Assembly: GCA_015680685.1 (NCBI GenBank)
Contig: MNCI01002788.1
Coordinates: 52,982-116,981 of the forward strand
Direction: 5' to 3'
Source: Gnetum montanum
Taxonomy: Eukaryota > Streptophyta > Gnetopsida > Gnetales > Gnetaceae
Length of the DNA stretch: 64,000 bases
Shown: piece after piece, positions 33,430-45,339 of the stretch
Layout of the letters: every line of letters begins with the position of its first letter
How positions within the stretch are numbered: position 1 is the first letter of the stretch
Notes under the pieces: generated by a model
Databases searched by the model: none
Seen by the model: the letters and a program-made list of their open reading frames with translations, nothing else
What the model was told of the DNA's origin: nothing
Program-made: the position numbers and the translations under genes

Positions 33430-35640
33430 ATCCAATAAATTTTATTATTATGGTTTTATCCCCTAATCCACATTTACCATTAGGACGTTGTCCTTGCTAG
33501 ATCATGTGATCGAGTGATGGCCTTCCAAGAGTAAACCTCTTAACAACTTTCTTTCTAATAAGAGTGTTTTCTCTTAAGAGTGAGACATTGATCTTTATAA
33601 GCTCTTCTTTCTTATGGTCCAACATCTTAAGAGACTCATTTGAGATTATTACTTTATCAATCTTAGCCTTGAGGAAAATGACTTTACTTGTTAGGTTTAG
33701 ACATGAGTTTCTTTCATGTTTGTACTTTCACTCATGTTGGTACAATTTTCTCTAAAACTTAAGATAGATCTATCATAATTTTTCTAAAGTTTTCTTAAGA
33801 CAATCATACCTTTCTTCAATGGTGTTGATTTCTTCATCATTACTTAAATTCTTATCATCTTCTTGAGGTGTAACGGCTATGGTCATGCATGCAAGATAGG
33901 ATTTAGAGGTACCACCTTCATCTACTTCTATTTCACTAGCCTCCTCTTCATCATCCCATTTGCTAACAAGTGATTTTACTTTCTTCTTTAGGTTGATTTC
34001 ATCTTACAACATTTTTGTTATCAACCTATTCAAGGATTTAATTCAGCTAGCTTCTTATCTTTTCTTCTTCTTTGAGGTGGTTAGCAAACATTTTATTTAC
34101 TCTTCTAGTAAGAAGTACAAGCTTGAAATCATCTAGATCATTGATGAGTGGTGAGGTACCCCTACACTCAACCATACGAATACTAGCATAACACGCGTGA
34201 TCCGGTCAAACTCCGCAGACTAAGTGCCTACACGCCTCATGGAACACTTAAGGTTAATTATCCGTTGTCTTCCCAGACTTACTTGTATTTGTCACGGTGT
34301 ATGGTTAAGTAATTCTGAGATATATGATTTTAAATAGCTTTTTCTGTTTTATCTCCTATGCTGAGAGGTGAAGGGTTGAAGAGACTAATTACTAACTCTA
34401 ACTAACTAACTAAGTATGAATTAACCTAGCGTCAGCATCCGTTCCCACTTACCATTCACACCCTGAACCAATGCAACCTTGGTTACCAAATGCTAATTGT
34501 TGCTGGGATCACCAAGCATAACGCACGTGCTAGAAGCGGTCATACTGAGGCACTTAACTAGGAGAGAAGGGTTGAGAGAGATTTAATAACTAAGGAAGCA
34601 TTTAAATGACGAATAATAAATAACAATAAATAAAGTCCTAATTAGCCTATTCCATGCACTGCAAAGTTTATCCAAGAAGTTCATCTTTATTGCTGTACAC
34701 AAACTTGTGTTCAGGTACAATATCTGCTCAAATAAAGATCTGTTCACTTTGGAGCTCCTACTGCGGGCACATGGAAAATATTCTATCTCTGGAGGGATCA
34801 AACTGCTAGAGTTTCACTACAGTCTAAGCCTAGGATCAGAAACAAGGGAGAGCTGCCTCTTATTTATAGATATGACGGTGCACCGCGATATCGCGTCCCA
34901 TCAATCATCATTGCCACTATACAAGAAGATCTCATGTTGTATCTTCTTAGGCTTTTCTGTTGTTTTTTGACTTAAGAAGAGAGCAATGGAATCATCCTTT
35001 TGCTCTCTTTTCTCAACATATGTCATCTCATGAATAATGAAAGCAATTTGGTGTTCCTCAAATCTCAAAGTATCAAAATCTATTACCTCTTCCATAGCTA
35101 CAATTATGATATTGTGCTCAAAATTTAAAGCTCCAACAAGTTTATAAATAACTTTACTTTCAAGAATGTCTTGACATATTCCTTTAATGGAACTACAATA
35201 TCATGTACTTAATTAAAGTACTGATGAATTATTTCATCCTTCCTCATTTTAATATTTTCAAACTCATTTAAGCAAAGAATAAGTTTTGATTGTTTTACCA
35301 CCTTAGTACCTTCATAGGTTACCTCAAGGATGTCCCATACTCCCTTAACTATCCTGTAATGCCTGACTTGATTGTACACTTCTTACATTAACATAGATTT
35401 TATTATATTTTTGGCTTTTGAATTACTCATAAAGTCCTTGTTATCATTGTCATTCCATTTGGAGTGTTCATTTGCTAGTGTCGTGTATCCATTCACAACA
35501 CTTTGCAACACATTAAACTTAAAAGACTCTAAGTAGATTTGAACCTGATCTTTCTAGAAAGCATAGTTAGTGTCATTGATAAGAAATAGGTATGTAAGTA
35601 ACATCTTCTATTTTTCTTCCATTTCTTTCAGTTGTTAGAT
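33430..35640 (-). pseudogene. copia 2 gag (split by a solo LTR)
   Basis: Starts near 35,620 on the minus strand (MEEKQKM...). The UBN2-type gag follows (VWDILEVTYEGTKVVKQSKL at about 35,330; an FENIKMRKDE word near 35,260; EMTYVEKREQKDD near 35,010). After the solo LTR it continues at 34,130 (DDFKLVLLTRRVNKM) with an acidic, coiled C-terminal region to about 33,430 (PNGKCGLG near 33,470). Several stops. Confidence 0.7.
34142..34903 (-). mobile_element. Solo LTR of young gypsy family, in copia 2 gag
   Basis: It is 762 bp in reverse orientation (TGATGAGTGGTGAGG...CGCGTCCCATCA), flanked by perfect ATCAT duplications (34,137-34,141 and 34,904-34,908). It belongs with 36,028-36,868, 56,979-57,942 and 63,361-64,000, but is about 200 bp shorter. 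The U3 palindrome array is reduced to a single CGCGATATCGCG near 34,883-34,894. Confidence 0.92.
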
Positions 35641-36027
35641 CTAGAAAAGAGTGAGTCACCTTGCTCCGATATAACTTGTGGATCACTTAACTTAGAAGTG
35701 GAGAGGAAATGAAAGAGTTATAAATCAAGAATAACATTGTAAATAAAAATGATAAATATAAAAACCAATGGCATAAATGAAATAAACTTACTAATGTGTG
35801 TGGTAAAGATCCCCACCTTAAAATCCAACTTGAATAAAAAGTTGTGCTTGAGACTATCATTATGGTAGATCCTCAAATACTACATACTCCACGTAGGATG
35901 AACAATAAACTTGGTATCATGTAGGACTTACAAGGTCAAGAATAAATTGTGATGCTTTCATAAGATACACTTACATACTCCTTTAAGTAGAAGTAAACCA
36001 ATAAACACTTAAACCCCTTAGGGTTAT

Positions 36028-36868
36028 TGATGAGACGTGATTCGCATGAGCCGAGATATCGCATCCCATGCGATATCGCGTACGCGATATCGCGTCGTCC
36101 CCTGCGATATCGCATACGCGATATTGCAGTNNNNNNNNNNNNNNNNNNNNNNNNNNNNNNNNNNNNNNNNNNNNNNNNNNNNNNNNNNNNNNNNNNNNNN
36201 NNNNNNNNNNNNNNNNNNNNNNNNNNNNNNNNNNNNNNNNNNNNNNNNNNNNNNNNNNNNNNNNNNNNNNNNNNNNNNNNNNNNNNNNNNNNNNNNNNNN
36301 NNNNNNNNNNNNNNNNNNNNNNNNNNNNNNNNNNNNNNNNNNNNNNNNNNNNNNNNNGCTTGGTAATCCCAGTGGTAGTCCCAAATGTGTACGATTAGTC
36401 AAGGAATTGGCTACTCATCGCACTTAGGCTAGATTAGCTTTCTCAACCCTTTCCTCCTAGTTAAGTGCCTTAGTACGACCACTTCGAGCATGTGCATTAC
36501 ACGCGGTGATCCCAGCAATGATTAGCGTTTGGTAGCCGCGGTTGCATCGGTTCAAGGTGTACGATAAGTCGAAACGGATGCTGACGCTAGGTTAATTTAG
36601 ACTTAGTTATTAGTTAGAGTTAGTTAGTTTCTCAACCCTTCATCTCGATAGCATAGGAGAAAAACATAAAATACCATAAAAAATCATATACCTCAGACTT
36701 ACTTAACCATACACCATGACAACCACAAGTAAGTCTGGGAAGACAACGAATGATTAACCCCAAGTGTTCCATGGGGCGTGTAGGCACTTAGTCTGCGGAG
36801 TTCGACCGAATCACGCGTGCTACGCTCGTTTCGTATGGTTGAGTGTAGGGGTACCTTGCCACTCATCA
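36028..36868 (+). mobile_element. Solo LTR of young gypsy family, with an N gap
   Basis: TGATGAGACG...CCACTCATCA, flanked by perfect GTTAT duplications (36,023-36,027 and 36,869-36,873). The U3 holds a perfect 24-bp palindrome at 36,070-36,093 (GCGATATCGCGT and its reverse complement) and an imperfect second one at 36,103-36,128. A run of 227 N (36,131-36,357) replaces part of U3/R. Open frames called across the N run are artefacts. Confidence 0.93.
36131..36357. other. Assembly gap (227 N)
   Basis: Run of N directly after the U3 palindrome array of the solo LTR. Confidence 1.
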
Positions 36869-36873
36869 GTTAT

Positions 36874-37890
36874 GATGTAAATCTTCCCATAGTGGTAATC
36901 TATGCTCTATAGAGCTTCAAGAATTATTGTAAGAATGAGAGGATAGGATGGATGATTCCACAAATTAGATCTACAAAATCTATGCATTCTCTAGGGAAAC
37001 ATGATAAATGAAATAGTAAGCCCTAGATCTGAATCCAAGCATGCATGATACAATAAGAAGATTTTAATAGATCTTATCAACACATAAAAATGAATGAATA
37101 AAAGCCAATAAAAACCTTGGAAGAAAAATATAACAATGGTGGTGTAGCTCTCAATAATCTTCCAACCCTTAAAAAATCTCAATCAAAATAAGATGTCCAA
37201 TCCAATGATATTAAGTCAATGATCATCTTTGATTGGTTAGAGGATCAAGATTTGGAATTATTCTTCTATAATCTTTATGTCCATGTAAGTTTTTTCTGCT
37301 AAGAATTAGAGTTTGGAAATGACTAGAAATGAATTTTTTACTTCCTCTAATGACTATCTAGCCATCCTAAATGAAGCTTAAATGTCCACATTTAGAAGGT
37401 TGAGATTCAAGTTGGACATTTGGGATAAGCTAGGATGTCCACCCTAAGATTTGCTTCTACTCTAGTGGGACATCCATACTTTGGCTTAGACATTCAACAT
37501 CTTGGATGTTCACCCTTAGGCCTAAGATGTTCACAATTTGAGATCTCTATGCCAAGGCTTAGGATGTCTAGGCTAGGTGAAAGTTAACTTCTAAAATTTG
37601 TCTCCTCTTAACCTCAACATCTGCAATGAAGCTTGGACACCAAGATTGAATTTGGAGTTGAGAGAAAGTGATGTTAACTTAGTCAATCCTTATCTCTATG
37701 CATCCTAGAATTCTCAATTCAATTTTCTTGGCTTCTACTTTATCTTGATGCTCAACAACTTGGTCGATACTTGAAATATAAGCTTAACCAAGCACATTTC
37801 TCCATTGCTTAGGTTTAGACCACCAAAACATGGGATTGGTTAACATTATTAAGTACATGAGGTACTCAATGAACCATGGCTTCACCGCTA
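36874..37890. other. Probable LTR remnant of copia 2 with GGATGTCC/GACATCC words
   Basis: No coding region. Between 37,385 and 37,575 the word (G)GATGT(C/T)CAC and its complement recur about eight times on both strands. As it lies upstream of the copia 2 primer site, beyond a solo LTR, it may be U3 of that element; this is inference, since the matching 3' LTR was not identified. Confidence 0.35.
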
Positions 37891-37899
37891 TGGATGAAA

Positions 37900-40800
37900 C
37901 TATTGTGGCTTTGAAAAATAGCAATTCATATGGAAATTAAATTAAAGAGACACTCCTCATAAGCCTCTTTATCTTACCATAATTATGATAAATAATCTAC
38001 AACTACATTCTTGATGTCATTCTTTTCAATCATGGTCATTTCATATTTCTATAAGATTATTAGATATCGTATGACACTAAGGTTGACCATTGGTTTATTC
38101 ATCAACATTATGGTCCATGTGCACCTACATAAGGTATCCAACCACATAGTGTCTAAATTTTTTCAATGCATGCACCACTGTCATTAGTTTCTTTTCAATG
38201 GTGGTGTAGTTGATCTATGCTTTAGTAATACTTCTACTCACACAATGGATTAGTAGGAACATTTCTAATCATCCAATTGCGAAGACATAGTTGGATGCTT
38301 CTGTCATGATGTGAAATGGTTTGGACCAATTTAAGACTTGTAGAATTAGAGCTTCTACAAGTTTCTACTTTAGGTGTTTAAATGTTTATTCACATTTACT
38401 AATTCAAATGTTGTATCCTTCTTTGTTAATTCCATTAATGGTTTAGTAATCTTGGAGGAATTTTCATTACATCATTTGTAATATCGTATATGATTAAGAA
38501 TGATCTAACACATTTGATAGTTTGTGACCTTCTTGTAATTCCCTTGATAACTCCGATCTTTTCAGGATCTACCTCAATTCCTCTTTCTTAGGTACCATGT
38601 CCAAGAAGAATGTTCTGCTACATCATTTGTCTTCACAAATTACTTCAAAACTTAATCAAGGCATTCCAAGGCTTGTTCAATATTAGTACCATAGGTAGAG
38701 AAGTCATCCATAAATACTTCTACACCATTATCAATCTATTTCTAAAAGATACTAAGGACAAGATGTTGATAAGTTGTAGGAATATTGCACAAGCCAAATG
38801 ACATCTTCTTATCTACAAAAGGCCTTCAAGAGCTTATAAATTTGATTTTGGCCTAGTCTTTATAAGCTATTTGAATTTGATTATATCCACTATAGCCATC
38901 TAGAAATTGTAGTATTTGTGCCCTATAATAATGTACATCACTTGGTTAACAAATGGTAGTGCAAAATGATCATTAAATGTTGCTATGTTTTATAGCCTAA
39001 AATCAATGCAGATCCTTCACTAGCCTTCCTTCTTAGACATAATAACAAGTGGACTCACCCACTCAATGTATGAAACAAGATATATGAATCCTACCTTAAG
39101 AAATTTTTTAATCTCTTTTTTCATTACATGTTTTAATTTGATAGTCAACCTATGATGTGGTTGATATTTTGGTTTAATGATAGGATATGTGTAGATTCTG
39201 TGCTACCAATGTATGGATCAACTCCTATGATTTCATCATATGACTAAGCAAAGATTATTGACCACTTATTGATCACCTTAAGTAACTTCTAGTTTTACTC
39301 CTATGTGAGCTAGGAATTAATGATTACTAGGTTTTCATTCTTTAGAAATACATATTTAAGAAACTCTAGTAATGTTTTGAGTTTAATAGGATCCTATTTT
39401 TTCTTCTCTGGAATTTTGAACTTTTTCAAGTCCATTTTTTCTTCTTGATGAATGATGAGCGATGGGTACCCCCTACGCCCAATCATACGAATCACAAGCA
39501 TTCACGCACAATTCTGTTGAATTCTGTGGATGGGACTAGTTGTGGCATATAGATCATTATGTCTTGATCGCAACTTCTTGCCTTCCCACTTGGACTAGTG
39601 GTAGCTTTGCCACGTATGGTTTAGTCCAGAGTGAGTCATATGATTCTTGATGTTGTATCAACCTTATGCTACTGCTAACAATAATAAAGAAATCAATTAT
39701 TTAAACTAATTAACAATGGAAAGTAAAGTCTAAACTAGCCTATGGTGATGAGTGTCCATTCATAGCTTGCCATACATGTCCTAAACTCACATATCCACTA
39801 CTGGGATTACCAAGTGCTATGCTACTAGGAAAACCAAGCAATAACACTACTAGGATTACCAAGCGAATATGTGTTTATGCTTGAAACTGGTCACGCTCAT
39901 TCCACTAATTCATTAATATGCATGAAATGTAGATATTAACTACGTACATGAAAACTAAATTGCATGGAAAGTAAATCTAATCTAAGTCAAAGTGCTATAA
40001 TGAATAAAAATCAATCTCGATCTTATTGTTGTTCATGGAATGTGTCCGAGTACATTGCCACTCGAATAAGATGTCATACAATTAACTCAAATCCATACTT
40101 TGGGCACTCACTAACTCTTCTCTAAGACTATAGAATAAAACCGCATGAGTTTGGCTACTCTATTGACAAAAGAATGCCAATACATGGTGGGAGCACACAT
40201 ATTTATAGGCAAAAATAGACACTGCGTCAATGGGGCCACATCAACGCATCACTGCATGCATCAATGGAGTCACATCAACGAGGTTGTATTGAGGTGGTTT
40301 CATTGAAGTGATTGCCTTGAAGCAACTATGTCGAGGCAAATGCATCGAAGTGGCTGTGTCAAGGTAGTTGCATCAAAGCAACTAGATCAAAGAGGCTATG
40401 TCAATGCAACCAACTAATGCTTCATCAATGACTTTCTAATTTGGAAAGTTGCTTCTTGAATTATTCAATCTTATCCATTTTATTTATATAGGCACTTGTG
40501 AATATTTTCTATAATCCCATGCAAATGAAGAATTTATAGCTTTCATTTGCAATTAGCCATTAGATATATTCTTTTTTTTTTGTGGCTACTACATATAGGC
40601 ATTTTTGCATACACGTGTTTTCTTCAAATGAGCTACATGCTAGAATGTTCCTCTATATGATGGTCCATATTTCCTATATACAATTGCATCCTACATCATT
40701 GTACATGATGCTTGAATTCTTTACTTCTCAATAACTCTATGTTCATTTTTCTTGGAAATTTCTAAGAAAAGATCTCTAATTCCTAACTTAGCATCAATCA

Positions 40801-41500
40801 TGCTAAGTCATGCTTTTCCCATGATAATGGAAAATTCTCCCTCACAATTTTCCACATGAATTAGTAAAAATTAACCAAATATGACCCTCACTAATGGTGG
40901 TCACAATGTCTTCCACTTATTCCAATGAAACTATGATGGACTAATCATTAAGTTCTAACCAAATGTTGTCTTTTCTTATCCTTCTTTTGTTGGATCTTAC
41001 TCTACCCTTCCTTGCTTGCTTATCAATTTAAAAAATAGTCATAGGTTACCTATATCCTCAATATTAAAGAGGGAAGGAGTCTAGTGATGTAATCTTCTTG
41101 ATTGGTAATTAGTATATGCTTTTTTACATTATGATGTAAGTGACATGGTAGTTTTTTTTTAGTTCCCTCATGGTGAGCTTCCATGAAATGATTTTTTGAA
41201 ATTTGTTCTTTTGAGAGTTGATAGGGCCTAGACATCTCATCAACTACTATATTACTGATTTGCACTAACCTCTAGTCCAACCTTCATAAATGCAATTATG
41301 AGCATTGATGAGGTTGCCCAATCAAGAGGCAACATAATATTACCTTATAGGTTCCTCCATCGCATCTATTCATCTTGATGAAAAATAAATGTAACCTTCA
41401 TTTTGTATGACACATCCTCATTGTGTCTATTTGTCACATCATTTTCCCTTGTAGAAGTATTAGTAGGTGGGGAATTGGCTTTATGAGAAGCAAACATGTT
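37900..41500 (-). pseudogene. Gypsy element 4 gag-pol (Athila/Tat-like), split by a solo LTR
   Basis: On the minus strand from right to left: gag N-terminus near 41,400-41,200 (same words as 58,850-58,930), protease C-terminal words near 40,850-40,750 (equivalent to ENCKGNFPIIMG), then after the solo LTR the RT and RNase H. RT keeps an intact FMDD at 38,703-38,714. RNase H ends near 37,980 (FHIMTEASNY-like at 38,310). No integrase was found, so the 3' end is truncated. Heavily decayed. Confidence 0.75.
39453..40427 (-). mobile_element. Solo LTR, divergent U3 subfamily, in element 4
   Basis: It is 975 bp in reverse orientation (TGATGAGCGATGGGTACC...GCTTCATCA), with flanks ATGAA (39,448-39,452) and ATGAC (40,428-40,432), one mismatch. 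Its U3 (plus-strand 40,215-40,425) lacks GATATC palindromes and instead repeats short TCAA(T/A)G-type words such as GCATCAAAGCAACT. Confidence 0.8.
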
Positions 41501-41629
41501 GAATTGGTTTATGTCTAACTTAGTAAAATATGAATATTTAAAAAGTTAAATCATTAAGGATATAACAATGACCATATATTATATAAACTAATATTAAATG
41601 CTAGTATGAATCATTGAGAATGATGCCAA

Positions 41630-42457
41630 TGATAATTAACAAGTAGTCCATATGCCCAATCATACAAATCACAAGCATTGCAAATGACTTGATTGTACTC
41701 TATGAACTAAACTAGCAAAATTCCTAGTTCATATGGTTAGGTATAGTTGAGGCACATGACAACTAATGATATGTAGTCATTATTAAATAATATTAAAATA
41801 TAAAAATTTAATCTAATTAATTTAAGAAATAATAGGTAAATTCAAAGCTAACCTAGGTGATGAGGATCAATTCCTAATGTACCATACACATCTTAAACTT
41901 ACATGATCATTGCTGAATTACCAAGTATTCACGATTAGGCATACTAAGTGAGAGCACTACTAGGATTACCAAACAACCATGTTTATGCTTGGAATCAATC
42001 ATACTAATTATATCATTTCTAATGTGCATTTGGAAAGTAATTTATTAACTAATTATGCATGAAAGTAAATAATAATGAAAATAAATTATAAGTAAGAAAA
42101 TATTAAACTAAGTTAGACTATTACAATGAAGGTGAATTAATCTTGATCTTATCATCATTCGTGGATTGTGTCCAAGTACAATTCCACTTGAACAAGGTTT
42201 TGTACAATCAACTCAAGTTTATACTACAAGCACTCACTAACCATTATTAATATCTAAGAAATTAAACTATAAGTGCTTGGGTACTTCTTAATAATTGATG
42301 TATTTAATGCAATGAGTGCCTCATATATATAGGCATTTCTTGTTATTGCATCAACTTAAGTATGTCAACAAAGCATAGGCTACATCAGTGTAGACACATC
42401 CATGAAACTATTTCAATGTAGTTGTGAAAATGTAGTAGACTAAACTACTATTCATCA
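41630..42457 (-). repeat. 5' LTR of gypsy element 4 (decayed)
   Basis: It is 828 bp in reverse orientation, ending ATTCATCA at 42,457. On the inner side the minus strand reads TTGGCATCATTCTCAATG at about 41,612-41,629, a decayed tRNA-Asp-type primer site. LTR words such as CATATGCCCAATCATACAAATCACAAGC match other family members in reverse. Confidence 0.7.
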
Positions 42458-42859
42458 ATAATCTTCAAGGATAGGTTCCCAAATAGAAGAGAAGATAAGT
42501 CTAGATTTGCACTATCATTTAGAACCTTGGTAAGTGCTTTCCGTTCAAATCTCATTCTAGGTTTTGCTTGGATCAATCATTGATTTTTGATTATGCCTAG
42601 GGTTTGAAGTCTATTTGTGAGATTTAACCAAGCAAGAATTTTTTTTAGTTGTAGCATTATCAATCAAGGAGGAAAATTTTAGCCCAATGCCTTTTTTTAG
42701 AATTTTGAAATATTTGGTTATGCATTCAATTTTGTTTGGCTTGGTGTATTCAAGAACTATTTGGCGAAATGTTCTAAGGCTTTTTCTTTGTTAAATCTAA
42801 TTTTAATGTGTGTTTCTAAATATATTATGTTGGTGGATATAGCTCAAGAAAATATTGCT

Positions 42860-43610
42860 TCTCAAATAGAGAAGTGAAGACATCCTCTAAAATCAAAAGG
42901 GTTAAAAATTAGCAAAAGTAAGACAAAATATATAGAATACAATTTTAATTACACTATAAATAGTGGTGAAATAGAAGTGATAATTAAAGGCAAAAAAGTC
43001 CCTCATTGCAAAGAATTCTACTAAATAGGATTAATCCTCTAATCAAATAGTGAAATTGATAAAAATATAAGAACTAAAATTGAGGTAGGATGGTCAAATT
43101 GAAGACAAGCTAGTGTTGTTCTATGTGATAAAAGAATACCAATAAAATTGAAGGAAAAATTTTACAAGATAGCACTCAAGCTTGCTATCTTATATGGTGT
43201 TAAATGTTGCTTAGTACAAAAGAGGCATGAACAACAAATCAATGTGGCAAAAATGTGAATGCTTCAATAGATGTTAAATGTTACTAGAAGAGATAAACTA
43301 CATAATATAAACATTAGAGGATGACTTGGAGTAGCTTCTTTTTAGAGAAGTCACAAAAATGGCAACTTAGATGGTTTGGACATGTGCAAAGAAGATTAGA
43401 CAATGAGCCTCTAAATAAAGGTTGCTACATCATTGTTCTAGGAAAGCCACCAAAAGGAAGACCAAAGAAGACATAGGAAAAAATGATCTTAGATGATTTA
43501 AAGAAACTACAAAGAGACAAAGATATAACTTTTCATAAATGTGAATGGCGCAAAGGAACTCATATAGCTAACCCCATTTTGTTAAGACAAGGCTAGGATG
43601 ATAATGGTGG
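42860..43610 (+). pseudogene. RTE-clade LINE, 5'-truncated RT C-terminus
   Basis: Plus-strand frames encode the C-terminal part of an RTE-type reverse transcriptase: SKSKTKYIEYNF (42,910), KVPHCKEFY, RIPIKLKEKFYKIALKLAIL followed by YGVKCC (43,130-43,205), LRWFGHVQRR-like words (43,366-43,395), GKPPKGRPKKTWE-like (43,441-43,480), and a WRKGTHIANP ending near 43,580. The N-terminal RT core and endonuclease are missing, as expected of a truncated LINE copy. Stops are frequent. Confidence 0.82.
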
Positions 43611-43619
43611 AATATTGAT

Positions 43620-44780
43620 TATATCATGAATAAATGTTAGAAATCGAATTTTGCTTTATATAGCCCTTTTTTTGATTATTTTTCATTTGTCAAATTTCTA
43701 GATTGTAGAACGAGGGTTTTCTATTGTAATTCATATTTTTTGGATGGTGATAGTGCAAAAGGAAAAGTTGCTCGGCACAAAAGGCATCCTTACTAGTGTG
43801 TTGCAACTCCATCATGAGGTCATGACACATGTTGCGATAAATTCTAACATAACCAAATTGTAGCATGTGTCAAAATAAGAAACTATTTTAAAGCCATCCT
43901 ACCTCTACTGGATTCTGAAAATTGTGGAAACAACTACTTTTTTGTGGAAATTCTATAGATTCTAAGGATCTATGGGTTGTTTTAAAGCTATGCTTAATTC
44001 TAAGGATAAGATAGTTAATTCATAACATGTTGAATGCTTAATTCTAAGGATAAGGTAGCTATACTTTAACTCTTTGGATGCAGATGTGACTATCCTGCTA
44101 CCAAATGCCTAATTCTAAAACGCTTAAAGTACTTGTAGCTTGTTTTCCCTACTTGGTCTTTGGACTAACTTTCCCTTTTGTTTTATGCCTTTAAAGTGAT
44201 TTAGTTATTAATAAGGATAAGATAGTTGGAGAAGCTAATGCTTAAATTTAGACTTTATACATTTTCTAGTATTTCACTTAAGTTAGCAATTTGTTGTATT
44301 TTTGTTAAGCTATAACATTCAATTGGTATTCTTGTACTATGTAATGCCTTGTCTTTGGTGTAACCCTAACTTTGTTGACTGTATTTGTTTTAGTAGAGTT
44401 CATATTTAATTCTAGTTTACTAAAATATTATTATTTTAGTTTTGTATTTTAGATAATGTAATTATAACTATCATTGCTTAGTGAATAAATTAAGTTTTGT
44501 GCACAAGGGACTACTCGCATTATATATTCCATTTTTCCTTTATTTATTGTTTATAACATTTTTTTGTCCCTTTATGTTGCCACTTACATTTCTTTTCACA
44601 TACTTTAATAAATTGTCTTAATTTTATCAGCTTCTAAGGCTAGTTAGTGGGGCGTTATTCCTCCATTTGAATTATTAATCTTAATGAAATAGAAATGTGT
44701 TCAACATAGAAAGCATTATTCTAGCCAAATTTGAATTTTTTTAGCTAGTGGTGGGCTTTCCTGATTTGCAAGAGGTAGCC
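43620..44780. other. AT-rich intergenic sequence, nothing recognised
   Basis: No supported gene or repeat boundary. Confidence 0.5.
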
Positions 44781-44788
44781 AAGTTGCA

Positions 44789-44935
44789 ATATCAACAATC
44801 AATTACATGGTAGCAATATCAACAATGAGTGAATCATTATAAGCTATTATATCAACAATCAATTACATGGTAGCAATATCAACAATGAGTGAATCATTAT
44901 AAGCTATTATAACAATCATTATAAGCTATTATAAT
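44789..44935. repeat. 60-bp tandem repeat, about 2.4 copies
   Basis: ATATCAACAATCAATTACAT with the following GGTAGCAATATC and GAGTGAATCATTATAAGC units repeats with a 60-base period (44,791 and 44,851), followed by partial AATCATTATAAGCTATTATAA copies. Confidence 0.85.
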
Positions 44936-44987
44936 GATCGTGTGATAACAATTATAACTAAACACCTTTATCAACAATGACACCAAT

Positions 44988-45300
44988 TGATGAAAAACAA
45001 ATATATTCCATACCTAACCATACAAGTTTACAAATGTATATCATAGACCCTATTATAATCCATAGACAACTAGGCACAACATCTACCACTAGGCGTAAGA
45101 GAACTTGTCTTAACTAGGCACAACATTTACCACTAGGCGTAAGAGAACTTGTCTTAGTTCATGTATAGGTTAGGTGAAGCAAGTAGCTAAAATGGATCAC
45201 TAATCCTTATCTCATAAATCACCCTTATCTCATAAATCACAATCACTATAGGACAATATGATTAGGTGTAATTCAAACATACTATTTGTGATGCCTAGTC
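44988..45300 (-). repeat. Possible ancient LTR end of the same gypsy family
   Basis: TGATGAAAAAC followed by CCATACCTAACCATACAAG resembles the reversed LTR end seen at 39,453. The adjoining minus-strand TTGGTGTCATTGTTGATAA looks like a decayed tRNA-Asp-type primer site. Very decayed; the far edge was not found. Confidence 0.35.
45069..45156. repeat. 44-bp tandem duplication
   Basis: ACTAGGCACAACAT followed by CTACCACTAGGCGTAAGAG occurs at 45,069 and 45,113, one mismatch. Confidence 0.85.
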
Positions 45301-45339
45301 CATTATTACTTTTATTGAGACAAAACATTGGTGATGTCT

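Larger units (their letters stand above)
32672..35690 (-). mobile_element. Copia element 2, internally deleted
   Basis: Minus-strand Ty1/copia remnant. From right to left it has a Met-tRNA-type primer site near 35,665-35,680 (TATATCGGAGCAAGG on the minus strand), gag, then directly the RT C-terminus and RNase H, then a polypurine tract (AAAGGAGGGTG, 32,672-32,682). Protease, integrase and most of RT are missing, the join being near 33,360-33,430. Two solo LTRs of a gypsy family interrupt it, one in gag (34,142-34,903) and one in or beside its 5' LTR (36,028-36,868). Confidence 0.75.

Noticed and set aside
36027-36427. Four overlapping open frames of 109-139 residues
   Set aside because: They are open only because they cross the 227-N gap; the flanks are LTR sequence.
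44789-44935. Regularly spaced repeats resembling a CRISPR array
   Set aside because: Plant nuclear context; contiguous 60-bp tandem copies with no unique spacers.
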